Shown here piece by piece: positions 25,601 to 35,509 of a stretch of DNA of 64,000 nt. Every line of letters begins with the position of its first letter. Positions within the stretch are counted from its first letter, which is position 1. This DNA comes from Anastatus disparis. Its lineage: Eukaryota; Arthropoda; Insecta; Hymenoptera; Eupelmidae. The notes below the pieces were generated by a model that worked only from the letters and a program-made list of their open reading frames with translations, was not told the origin of the DNA and ran no database searches. The translations under genes and the position numbers were made by a program. The stretch spans positions 808,564-872,563 of the forward strand of contig JAFFSR010000306.1 in assembly GCA_017163975.1 (NCBI GenBank). The letters are read 5' to 3'.

Positions 25601-28600
25601 AACAAACAATACTTTAACTTTACACAACTGTCGCTCTTTTGGCTAATACACTGCAATCGATGATACACCCATATTGTGTAGTTTTCTTATTGTTAGAAAT
25701 ACTGAATCACTGAATATTTTCCAAGACCATATTTCTAAACTTAAGACTGATAATAAATTATGTTTCTTCTTCAAAAGTTTTTACTTTGATGCAATTTCAG
25801 ATTTGTCAGAGCTGACATAAATTATTTCTTGCAATAAAAGCAGACTATATTCTCGAGTATAAGACTACCGATTTAGAAAACGATCGTTTGGCCACAAATA
25901 GACGTTGCTTTTTTGGATATTGTATTTTTGAATCAAAATGCACTTAGTAAACCAATTAACTACTGTCTTTTTGTAAGTTAAACTATTTTGCAGACAATGA
26001 ACTAAGTCCAAATTTTAGGAGTAAGCTTTTTGGGATATCTATAGTGTTTCTTTTATGGAGAATTTTATTTGTGTTCGCTCAAGCGTATCAAAAATAATGT
26101 CAACTTTTTTCTGGGAAAGAAAGACAATACACATTGTTAAATATAAAGTATTCTATCTAAAAAACAATAGTCCTACCCTAAATAGTGTTTGCTTCTTTGG
26201 GTAATGATAGTACAATCGATAAAACACTTGCATTGTGTAACTATTCTCTTGTAAAAAGACTGATTCGCGAACAACTTTCCAAGACACTAATTCTGAACTG
26301 TTACTCGTAATAGCTAATTTTTATCTGTGGAAATCTGGATGTCAATGCGATCTAGATCTTTTGGAACCGTTGAAACTTATTTCTGGCAAACCTAGCAGAC
26401 GAGATTCTCAAATATAAGAGTATTTATTCAACGAACGATTGGTCCGCCTTCCATAGATGTTGCTTTTTTTTATCTTGTCTTTTCAATTTAAAATACACTC
26501 ACGAAGCCATTACGATATTGTTTCTTGGCAATAAGGCTATATGTCGAATAATCAACTGATACCAAATTTTAGTACTAGATAGTTCTTGGTCAATATAAGG
26601 TTACTTTTTTGGAAAGTCTTATGTGCCATCACACAAACATAATCATAAAAGTGGAAACTTTTTTTATGCAAGTATAGCGGTATAGATTTTCAAATATAAG
26701 ACATATATTCCAACAAACAATACTTTAACTGTACACAATTGTTGCTCTTCTAGCTAATACACTGCAATCGATGATACACCTACATTGTGTAATTTTCTTA
26801 TCGTTAGAAATACTAAATCACTGAATATTTTCCAAGACCATATTCCTAAACTTGAGACTGATAATAAATTATGTTTATTTTTCAAAAGTTTTTACTTTGA
26901 TGCAATTTCAGATTTGTCAGGGCTGTCATAAATTATTTCTTGCAATAATAGCAGATTATATTCTCGAGTATAAGACTACCGATTTAGAAAACGATCGTTT
27001 GGCCACAAATGGACGTTGCTTTTTTGGATATTGTATTTTTGAATCAAAATGCACTCAGTAAACCAAACTACTACTGTCTTTTTGTAAGCTAAACTATTTT
27101 GCGGACAATGAACTAAGTCCAAATTTTAGGAATAAGCTTTTTGGGATATCTATAGTGTTGCTTTTATGGAGAATTTTATTTGTGTTTGCTCAAGCGTATC
27201 AAAAATAATGTCAACTTTTTTCTGGGAAAGAAAGACAATACACATTGTTAAATATAAAGTATTCTATCTAAAAAACAATAGTCCTACCCTAAATAGTTGT
27301 TGCTTCTTTGGGTAATGATAGAACAATCGATAAAACACTTGCATTGTGTAACTATTCTCTTGTAAGAAGACTGATTGGCGAACAACTTTTGGAGACACTA
27401 ATTCTGAACTTTTACTCGTGATAGATTATTTTTATCATTGGAAATCTGGACGTCAATGCGATATAGATCTTTTGGAACCGTTAAAACTTATTTCTGGCAA
27501 TCCTAGCAGACGAGATTCTCGAATATAAGAGTATTTATTCAACGAACGGTTGGTCTGCCTTGCATAGATGTTGCTTTGTTGGATCTTGTCTTTTGAATTC
27601 AAAATACACTTACGAAGCCATTATGATATTGTTTCTTGGCAATAAGGCTATGTTGCGAATAATCAACTGATACTATATTTTAGTAGTAGATAGTTCTTCG
27701 TCAATATAAGGTTACTTTTTTGGAAAGTCTTATGTGTAATCGCACAAACATAATCATAAAAAGGAACCTTTTTTATGCGAGTATAGCGGTATAGATTTTC
27801 AAATATAAGACATTCATTCCAACAAACAATACTTCAACTTTACACAACTGTCGCTTTTTTGGCTAATACACTACAATCGATGATACACCCATATTGTGTA
27901 GTTTTCTTATTGTTAGAAATACTGAATCACTGAATATTTTCCAAGACCATATTTCTAAACTTAAGACTGATAATAAATTATGTTTCTTTTTCAAAAGTTT
28001 TTACTTTGATGCAATTTCAGATTTGTCAGAGCTGACATAAATTATTTCTTGCAATAAAAGCAGACTATATTCTCGAGTATAAGACTACCGATTTAGAAAA
28101 CGATCGTTTGGCCACAAATAGACGTTGCTTTTTTGGATATTGTATTTTTGAATCAAAATGCACTTAGTAAACCAATTAACTACTGTCTTTTTGTAAGTTA
28201 AACTATTTGGCGGACAATGAACTAAGTCCAAATTTTAGGAGTAAGCTTTTTGGGATATCTATAGTGATTCTTTTATGGTGAATTTTATTTGTGTTCGCTC
28301 AAGCGTATCAAAAATAATGTCAACTTTTTTCTGGGAAAGAAAACAATTCACATTGTTAAATATAAAGTATTCTATCTAAAAAACAATAGTCCTACCCTAA
28401 ATAGTATTTGCTTCTTTGGGTAATGATAGTACAATCGATAAAACACTTGCATTGTGTAACTATTCTCTTGTAAAAAGACTGATTCGCGAACAACTTTCCA
28501 AGACACTAATTCTGAACTGTTACTCGTAATAGCTTATTTTTATCAGTGGAAATCTGGATGTCAATGCGATCTAGATCTTTTGGAACCGTTGAAACTTATT

Positions 28601-29178
28601 TCTGGCAAACCTAGCAGACGAGATTCTCGAATATAAGAGTATTTATTCAACGAACGATTGTTCCGCCTTGTATAGATGTTGCTTTTTTGGATATTGTCTC
28701 TGCAAATCGAAATACACTTACGAAGCCTTCATGATATTGTTTCTTGGCAATAAGGCTATGTCGCGAATAATCAACTGATACCAAATTGTAGTGGTAGAAA
28801 GTTCTTGGTCAATATAAGGTTACTTTTTTGGAAAATCTTATGTGTAATCGCACAAACATAATCATAAAAGTGGAACATTGTTTTATGCGAGTATAGCGGT
28901 ATAGATTTTCAAATATAAGACATTCATTCCAACAAACAATACTTTTACTTTACACAGTGTTCGCTTTTCTGGCTAATATAGTACAATCAATAATACACCC
29001 ACATTGTGTAGTTTTCTTATTGTTAGAAAGACTATATCACGAAATATTTTCCAAGACCATATTTCTAAACTTAAGACTGAATAATAAATTATTTTTCTTT
29101 TTTAAATGTTTTTACTTCAATGCAATTTCAGATTTGACAGAGCTGTCATAACTTATTTCTTGCAATAAAAGCAGACTA
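10618..29178. repeat. 18.6-kb satellite array, ~1,110-bp monomer, 17 landmark copies
   Basis: The landmark AGTATAGCGGTATAG occurs 17 times, at about 11183, 12231, 13341, 14452, 15562, 16673, 17785, 18895, 20003, 21115, 22225, 23337, 24452, 25560, 26671, 27780 and 28890. Spacing is 1,108-1,115 bp except for the first interval (1,048 bp), where a segment of ~60 bp is missing. Each monomer contains four related ~278-bp subunits, each with a GTTGCTTTTTTGG-like core. Blocks of four monomers recur at a ~4.44-kb offset (for example from ~16130 and ~20570). No real ORF exists. The array begins directly after the 12-bp array. Confidence 0.95.
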
Positions 29179-29659
29179 TCCCTGGTAGAAAATTAAGGAT
29201 AAGATATGCTTAGATTACTTACTGTTGGCTATATCTCGTGGCTACGCAGTCGCGATAAGTGACCGATAAATACACGATCATATATTAAAGACTACAGAGT
29301 TGATATAGAATACCAATCTAATAGATTGGCCTAATATAAAAAATCAAATTTATAATTTTATAAATATTTAAAATTTTTTAATTTGATTATAATCATTCTC
29401 CATAGTTTATTAAAAAATATAATAGTACATTGTTAATTAAGGGAGTAAAAGAGGTGATTTTTGGCCGAGTTGAGTTTGACACCCGAACGAAGTGAGGGCG
29501 ACAATAAAGACGAGGGCAAAAATACTTTTACTTCCGTGGATAACATATTACTTTTTCATACACGAAGGGCGTCCAATTCAATTACATTGAATATAAATTC
29601 ATTCATAATACATAAAGTAACGACATTAACAGATCATAAAATCAAAATGAAAATGTGAA
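29179..29659. other. Unique non-coding spacer after the satellite
   Basis: No gene is recognised. Positions 29461-29515 contain a GAACGAAGTGAGGGCG segment that is an inverted, diverged relative of the CTCGCTTCGCTCGGG module at 31200-31260, so even this spacer shares material with the right-end palindromic region. The short open frame starting at 29461 runs through that module and is not credible. Confidence 0.5.
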
Positions 29660-30000
29660 AACAATACTCCGCCCATCAACCCATCAACAAGTTTATCTAT
29701 ACGCTCATCAACCCATCAACAAAATCGTTTATCCGCCCATTAACCCATCATCAAAATCATATATCCGCCCATCAACCCATCGATCATTTCATCGATCCAC
29801 CCATCAGTCCATCAACCCATCGATTTATTAACCTATCGACATATTCATTTATCGACCCATCGACATAATTATTTATTCGCCCATCGACCCATCGTCATAT
29901 TTATCGACCCGCCCATCGAACCATTGAGTCGTCATTTCATCGTCCCATGAATCCACCCATGAATTCATTGAACCACGAACCCATTACTTAATTTATACAT
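29660..30000. repeat. CCCATCAA / CCCATCGA minisatellite
   Basis: Degenerate tandem repetition of CCCATCAA and CCCATCGA over about 340 bp, for example CCCATCAACCCATCAAC near 29672. Copies become more diverged toward 30000. Confidence 0.85.
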
Positions 30001-30042
30001 CGACTCATCCACCATTTAGTACAACTTTAAGACACGAAAATT

Positions 30043-30322
30043 AAATTTCTTATTGGGAACAGGGTAAAAATCAATTACGCTTATGAGAAAACTACTTTTT
30101 TTTCCCTTGGGTAAAAAAGAGCTATTTTAGCCTCTAAGAATAGCCATCAATAATTGAATTTCACGCCCTGAGTGTGAAATAGTAAATTTCTTATTGGAAA
30201 CTGGTTAAAAATCAATCACGCTTATGAGAAAACTACTTTTTTGCCCTTGGGTAAAAAAGAGCTATTTTAGCCTCTAAGAATAGACATGAAAAATTTAATT
30301 TCACGCCCTGAGTGTGAAAATA
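30043..30322. repeat. Direct duplication, ~140-bp unit
   Basis: Two adjacent copies (about 30043-30183 and 30184-30322) share AAATTTCTTATTGG, the ACTACTTTTTTxCCCTTGGG segment and TTTCACGCCCTGAGTGTGAAA. The last is itself a short inverted repeat. Confidence 0.85.
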
Positions 30323-30370
30323 GTATTTTTTGACACTCTGTGCGCGAAATTCAATTTCGCGTGCCTTTGT

Positions 30371-30530
30371 AGCGTACGCAAAATACTGTATTCGGACACA
30401 CTGTAAGTTGAGCGTGCGCAAAATGATTGAGCGTGCGCAAAATAGATTCAGCGTGCGCAAAATAAACTCAGCGTGCGCAAAATAGATTCGGCGTGCGCAA
30501 AATGAATTAAACGGGCGTAACATAAACAGT
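30371..30530. repeat. ~18-bp tandem repeat GCGTGCGCAAAATAGATT
   Basis: Five close copies of GCGTGCGCAAAAT with a short variable spacer lie at 30412-30503, with weaker copies at each edge (30371 and about 30513). The minus-strand open frame across them is a product of the repeat. GCGTGCGCAAAAT also appears near 31660, linking this array to the palindromic module there. Confidence 0.85.
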
Positions 30531-30620
30531 ATGTGAACTGATATGGGGTAAAATTAAAATAACATAATTTTTTTTCTATAGGTCAATGGATTGATAGGCG
30601 AAGTTGAAAATAATTTTTAC

Positions 30621-31083
30621 CTTTATTTTATAGTTTTGAAAATAATCTTCCAAAATTTAATGAAATCAAATATATTTTCACAGAATATAAATTTAGTTGT
30701 TTTATAAATTGTGTTTTTTTATTTTATGAATTATTATTTATATTTTGAGTCAGGGGCTCCGCCCCCGAATCTCAAGACCCCCCTCTTCCGTCTCACACCG
30801 AATCCTTGTAAATTAATATTATAAATAATTGACTCTCTCGATATCAACCTTTATTTTATAGTTTTGACAATAATCTTTCAAAATTTAATCAGATCAAATA
30901 TATTTTTACAGAATATAAATTTAGTTGTTTTATAAATTGTGTTTTTTTATTTTATGAATTATTATTTATATTTCGGAGGCGGGGGGCTTCGCCCCCCGAA
31001 TCTCAAGCCCCCCCCCCTTTTCCGTCTCACACCGAATCGCTGTAAATTAATATTATAAATAATTGACTCTCTCGATATCAAAG
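30621..31083. repeat. Direct duplication, ~228-bp unit with a GGGGGCTYCGCCCCC palindrome
   Basis: Copies at about 30621-30848 and 30849-31083 share the TTTATTTTATAGTTTTGA start, an AT-rich core, a GC-rich palindrome (GGGGCTCCGCCCC or GGGGGCTTCGCCCCC) and the CCGTCTCACACCGAATC end. Nothing coding is seen. Confidence 0.85.
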
Positions 31084-31149
31084 CATTATATACAATACTA
31101 ATGTAAATCCTTATGTTCAAAATAATCAATGTACGCATCGAATTTCGCG

Positions 31150-31690
31150 CAACTTGAGTCAAAAAATAGTATGTGTAACACGTGCGCTCAACGGGATTTG
31201 TCACTCGTGTGAGTTTGGCGCCCTCGCTTCGCTCGGGCGACAAACTCTCACTCGTGCCAGAATCCCTTATTTCGCGCACTTGTTACACAAAATACTATTT
31301 CGATACTAGTGCGTGTGAGTGATTTTTTACTCGTGTGGCGGTTTGCGCCCGAGCGAAGCGAATCACTTTCTCGCACGAGTATCGAACAATATTTTTTGAC
31401 ACTTCGTGCGCGAAGCTCAATTCCGCGCACGCTGTACAATGTGACACGTGCGAAAATGGAGCTTCTTACACGTCGTGTCAAAAATATTGTTCGATACTCG
31501 TGCGAGAAAGTGATTTCTTCCTCGTTTGACCTTTTCACCCTCGCTTCGCTCGAGCGCAAACCGCCACACGAGTAAAAAATCACTCTCACGCACTAGTATC
31601 GAAAAATACTATTTTGACACGACGTGTAAGAAGCTCTATTTTTGCACGTGTCACTTTATACAGCGTGCGCAAAATTAAGCTTCGCGCACG
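31150..31690. repeat. CG-rich nested palindrome module
   Basis: Long inverted arms (about 31290-31402 and 31475-31613) share CGATACTAGTGCGTGTGAGTG, ACTCGTGTGGCGGTTTGCGC and the GAGCGAAGCG module, around a centre near 31440. Further inverted copies of GACACTTCGTGCGCGAAG-type sequence flank them (30333 and about 31640-31700). Open frames in both directions here are mirror products of the palindrome. Confidence 0.85.
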
Positions 31691-31911
31691 GAGTGTCAAA
31701 AAATAAATTGCTAGTTATTATTTGATTAATAAACTTCACATTCAACGAAAATAAAGAACTGATTAACTATTGCTAATTTCATTATATTCTTTATTATTGC
31801 AATATTAAAAAATAACTGACTTAAAAGTTATTGAAATATTGACAATATAATAGTTGTTGGAAGAATTTTAAAATAGCTAAAAAATGTATAAAAACAATCC
31901 TCATTAGGCTG
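31691..31911. other. AT-rich spacer before the right TIR
   Basis: No gene, repeat or conserved site is seen. Confidence 0.4.
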
Positions 31912-33189
31912 TATTTAAGGAATCACAATTTTTCATTAACGTCTTTCTATGCGTACACTCTTTCTTATAACCTGCTATCGCCATCTATGAACTAAGTTAT
32001 AGAATTCAAACGATAAACATCGAAAGAACTGAACAAAATGGAGTTACATACATATCATTATTCTTTAGTTATAAAATAATTTGAATTTCTTGTGCTCGCT
32101 GTTGTGACCATCACAGTTATGAAATATGTCATACTAAATATTTAAAATTTAATAATATGGTCATTGTTATAACAAATTTATCATTAATAACCTTATGAAT
32201 TTAAAATAGAATTTTCAACTTATTTCCAAAAAATAAATAAATTAAAAAAAAAATTAGAAAATTGCTTTTATTAGTATTTATTAACATGTATTTTTAAATA
32301 ATAAAAATAAAAAAAAATAATAAAAAACAGTACTAAATTACATTATTGTAGTCAATTTTATTATATGCTCAAATTATTAATATTTTCAAAATAATAATCA
32401 TGAAACTTAAAGAGTTATAATAATCGAATCTGATTTTCTACATTCATTGTCTCAATGATAAGTAATTTGTAGAAAAATTAATTAGGACACATAATTTCGA
32501 GTATTGAAATTTTTAAATAACTTATGACTGTAGGACATTTGCGTATTATCAGTAAAAAATAAAAATTTCATTCATTTTATTATTATATCTTGTTTAAATT
32601 AGAAAAATAAACTCATATTGATTAAATAAATCATTAAATAAATTAACTTTATGTAAATTTTATAATATTTTAATCGTCTTTATTCTTATTATAATAAAAA
32701 TCTTTATAAATAATAGTTCTAAAGGAACTAGTATTGCCATCTATGATCGACGACTACGAATTATATTCGTAAACAATAGCATCAACATAACCCGCTTTTC
32801 GAGCAGTTCATTTAAATGTCAAAACTCGCCGTGAAGTTGCTGCTTGATTTGAAAAATTCCATTCCGTAAATTTTTCACGGAATATCAGTCACTCTAAAAT
32901 ATCAACTTTTAACAATTAATTAAAAATACTTAAAAACATTAAATTTAAGGCAGCAAAGGTCGTATCGTCGTTAAATTTAATCAGCTTTCGATAATATTAA
33001 TTAAAACCAAGATTCGTTAATTTTTTCAAAAAATAAATTTTTTATTTTTCGAAATATTAATTTTACAACGAAAATAACTTGACCATTGGATTCCTTGGCC
33101 CCGAAAACCCTTAAAACCATGGTGTTAGTTAATAAAAAAATAAATTATCATACTCAAAACTTAGCCACCACTCTCGCACTGTCACCCGG
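31912..33189 (-). repeat. Right terminal inverted repeat of the 31-kb element
   Basis: Inverted counterpart of 1740-3004, starting TATTTAAGG at 31912 and ending CACTGTCACCCGG at 33189. It differs from the left copy by scattered substitutions and indels, so the two ends have been separate for some time and are not a recent assembly duplication. Confidence 0.9.
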
Positions 33190-33193
33190 TATA

Positions 33194-33895
33194 ATAGTAC
33201 TAATGATTGCTCGTTAGAGGGCTACCGCGTTTTTTAGCGATTGATTTCTTTATGGTAAGCAAATGCGCACGAAAAGAATAAGACAGTTCAGAGCATATAA
33301 ACTGACAGTTTCGTTTGATCTAAAATAATGATAGTTTTCTCACACTCTATTTCAACTAATGAATAGAGGTATTTTTGTAGGTTTTAATGAAAAATAAAAA
33401 AATAATTATTATCCTGTAGTTTAACTACTTTTGAATTTTCTCTTGTGACTTATGACGTTATTAAAAGACGTCTTTCAAAGACGTCTTTAAAAGACGTCTT
33501 TCAAAGACGTCTTTTTTTGTTCCAAATCCAGACACGTCCAAAGACGTCATTATTTTCAATAGGGGTATCAGCTATTACTTTAATTGAGTGTGACATCTTT
33601 ACCGACGACTATCATATCTGTGTGATTTAATATTTCATATAAAAAAATTGAAGTAACAGCTGATACTCAAGTAATGATACTTAAGTTCCAAGTGATACTC
33701 AATACTCAAGTCATGACTATAAATTCGAGCCCTACCCTCACCTTGTGAATTTTCATACCTGTTTATACGATCGTGTACTAAATAAAACTAGAATGAACGT
33801 CTATGTTACTTTCGATTGTTGTTTTTTAAAATAGCAATTATTACTTTTACTCATAGTAAATAAATGGGAAAAAATAAACAAGAAGTTTTTTAAAT
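33194..33895. other. Non-coding DNA with AAAGACGTCTTT palindromes
   Basis: At 33462-33518 the 12-bp palindrome AAAGACGTCTTT occurs four times in tandem. At about 33560-33720 there are dispersed GTGATACTCAA / GCTGATACTCAAG-like repeats. Otherwise this is AT-rich sequence upstream of the gene beginning near 33896. No helicase coding resumes clearly after the 31-kb element. Confidence 0.55.
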
Positions 33896-34979
33896 ATGGC
33901 TTTAAATTGCTATATTGCAAAACTATTAGTACATGAAACTGAAAAATGTATCAGTGATTCTTATACACAAAATAATACTTTAAAAAATATAGATTCTTTT
34001 AGCAAAGATGACTTAAAATATTTGAGTTACCGTGTTCCTGGTTTTAAAATTGATTGCAATGATGTAATTTGCAGTCACCATGCTGATAAATATTTAAGAC
34101 ATTATTCAATGAAACAAAAAAAAATGTTGCGACCCATTCAACAAACATGCAGTGAATGTGAAAATTCATTTGAATGTATTAAGTCTTCAGGATTGTGAAA
34201 GTTTTGAAAAAATTCTAAACATTAGATTAATCCCAGGGCAAAAAATATGTCGTAATTGTTATAGAAAAATAAAGACTGCAATATTAAACTATGGTAAGCA
34301 AAATAACTATTGCCGTGATCCCTTTAAAAGACACAGAAATCCAGTGAATAATTTTCTGAAAATAGTAGATGAAAATATATCTGTAAAATTTGCAGTAGCC
34401 TGCAGCGATATTGAATTGTTATCAGGTGTCACAGTATGTTCCTCTTGTTATAACAGAATCCAGTCAATAGTATCAGAGTTCGAAACACAACAAAATATAA
34501 AATCTGATGTGAAAGCTACTGCGACTCAAAGCAGCGAAAGTAATAGTGAATCATTAGCAAGTTTACAAAACTCTGAGAACTTCATATCTACAAGTCAAAA
34601 TGCAAAAAATTTAGATTCACTTTATGCAATGTTTAATATTTCACCTATAGATAAAAATAAATTAACGCTTGATAGATTGAAAAATAAAGCATTAGATGCA
34701 TTACAATGTATTGTTGGCGAAATTACCACTACAATGTGTAAAGTATATGATATTGAATTACCAAATTTTTCAAATTTAAATGAAATTCATCAGGATTCAG
34801 TAGCGTTTAAAGCATTTATCAAGAACTCAGTGAATTATTATAATTTAGCATCTAATACTAATGAAAAATAAAAATTTTAAGCTTGATGCCATATGATTGG
34901 AGTTATAAAATGGTTAATCAATATTTTGACTGTTCTCGTTATTTTTATAATGAAGTAGTGAAACTACGAGAAAATGAAG
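33896..34979 (+). pseudogene. N-terminal part of a DDE-like arthropod gene (cysteine-rich), frameshifted
   Basis: The reading starts at an ATG at 33896 (MALNCYIAKLLVHETEKC) and carries cysteine pairs that look like zinc-binding knuckles: CSECENSFEC near 34150, KICRNCYRK near 34245 and VTVCSSCYNR near 34430. The frame is broken twice. One break, near 34185-34195, shifts from the first to the second frame (ECIK, then LQDCESF). The other, near 34870, is a missing base in an A run (frame resumes as KILSLMPYDWSYKMV). The last segment ends at a clean donor (GAAG|GTAAAT) at 34979, in phase with the exon at 38033. The LMPYDW...SRYFYNEVVKLRENEG stretch resembles the helix-turn-helix-like region that precedes the DDE-like core in an uncharacterised family widespread in arthropods. 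Function is unknown; a domesticated or mobile transposase is the usual suspicion. The breaks could be real decay or sequencing error. Confidence 0.7.
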
Positions 34980-35509
34980 GTAAATATTTGAATATCACAT
35001 TGATAATAATATAATAATCACTATAATAATATTATAACAGTAATAATAATAATCACATTATTAATGTTAAATAGATTCAGAATTCATAACAAAAATAATA
35101 ATTGTAAAAATTAAATTTTAATTAATAAATGCAATAATTAAAATATATTTTATCTAGTTCTGTTTCCTTAAAAAAATACAAAAAATGACTAGTTTATAGT
35201 TATCACAGGAAAATGTTAGTAATCAATGATTGTGATATACTAATAAATAAAAATAAATTATAAATTTAATACTAAAATAATTAATGAATTTTTTCGTTCA
35301 AATTTATCTGGAGAATTTTTTATTACAAAAACTTTTTATTAAAACCAATGATCAAATATTGCAGTATAATACACAATATTTCATTTCTACTATTATAAAA
35401 AAAATTTAATGAACTAATCATAGTAATTAAAATCCATACAATGTTTAAAATGCACATTAGAAGCATTATTTAATCATAATTTTTTAGAAATTGAAAATTT
35501 TGTATCTGT

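Larger units (their letters stand above)
1740..33189. mobile_element. 31.45-kb TIR-bounded composite element made of tandem repeats
   Basis: Positions 1740-3004 and 31912-33189 are long inverted copies of each other, and both outer ends read CCGGGTGACAGTGCGAG (right end as reverse complement). TATA flanks both ends (1736-1739 and 33190-33193), compatible with a TA or TATA target duplication that the palindromic sequence cannot resolve. Between the TIRs lie a 12-bp-based array, a ~1.1-kb satellite array, a CCATCAAC minisatellite and CG-rich palindromic modules. I found no transposase, polymerase or integrase. The family is not recognised. A giant non-autonomous DNA transposon is the simplest reading; an alternative is two inverted copies of a ~1.27-kb repeat that happen to bracket satellite DNA. 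Confidence 0.75.

Noticed and set aside
26852..27061. 69-codon frame in the 1.1-kb satellite
   Set aside because: It occurs in one monomer only by chance; equivalent positions in the other monomers carry stops.
3530..29178. Possible CRISPR array
   Set aside because: Neither array has short conserved repeats with unique spacers of uniform length; both are contiguous tandem satellites in a eukaryotic context.
31248..31589. Opposed open frames of 64-113 codons on both strands
   Set aside because: They are mirror products of the CG-rich palindrome and encode the same low-complexity sequence in both directions.
1740..33189. Assigning the 31-kb element to Polinton/Maverick
   Set aside because: Polintons have 6-bp duplications, ends usually starting AG, and polymerase, integrase and capsid genes; none are seen here.
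33190..33330. Continuation of the Pif1-like helicase N-terminus beyond the 31-kb element
   Set aside because: A few residues (NEQSLV on the minus strand) are reminiscent, but the expected spacing to Walker A is absent and stops intervene; it is too weak to claim that the 31-kb element split the helicase.
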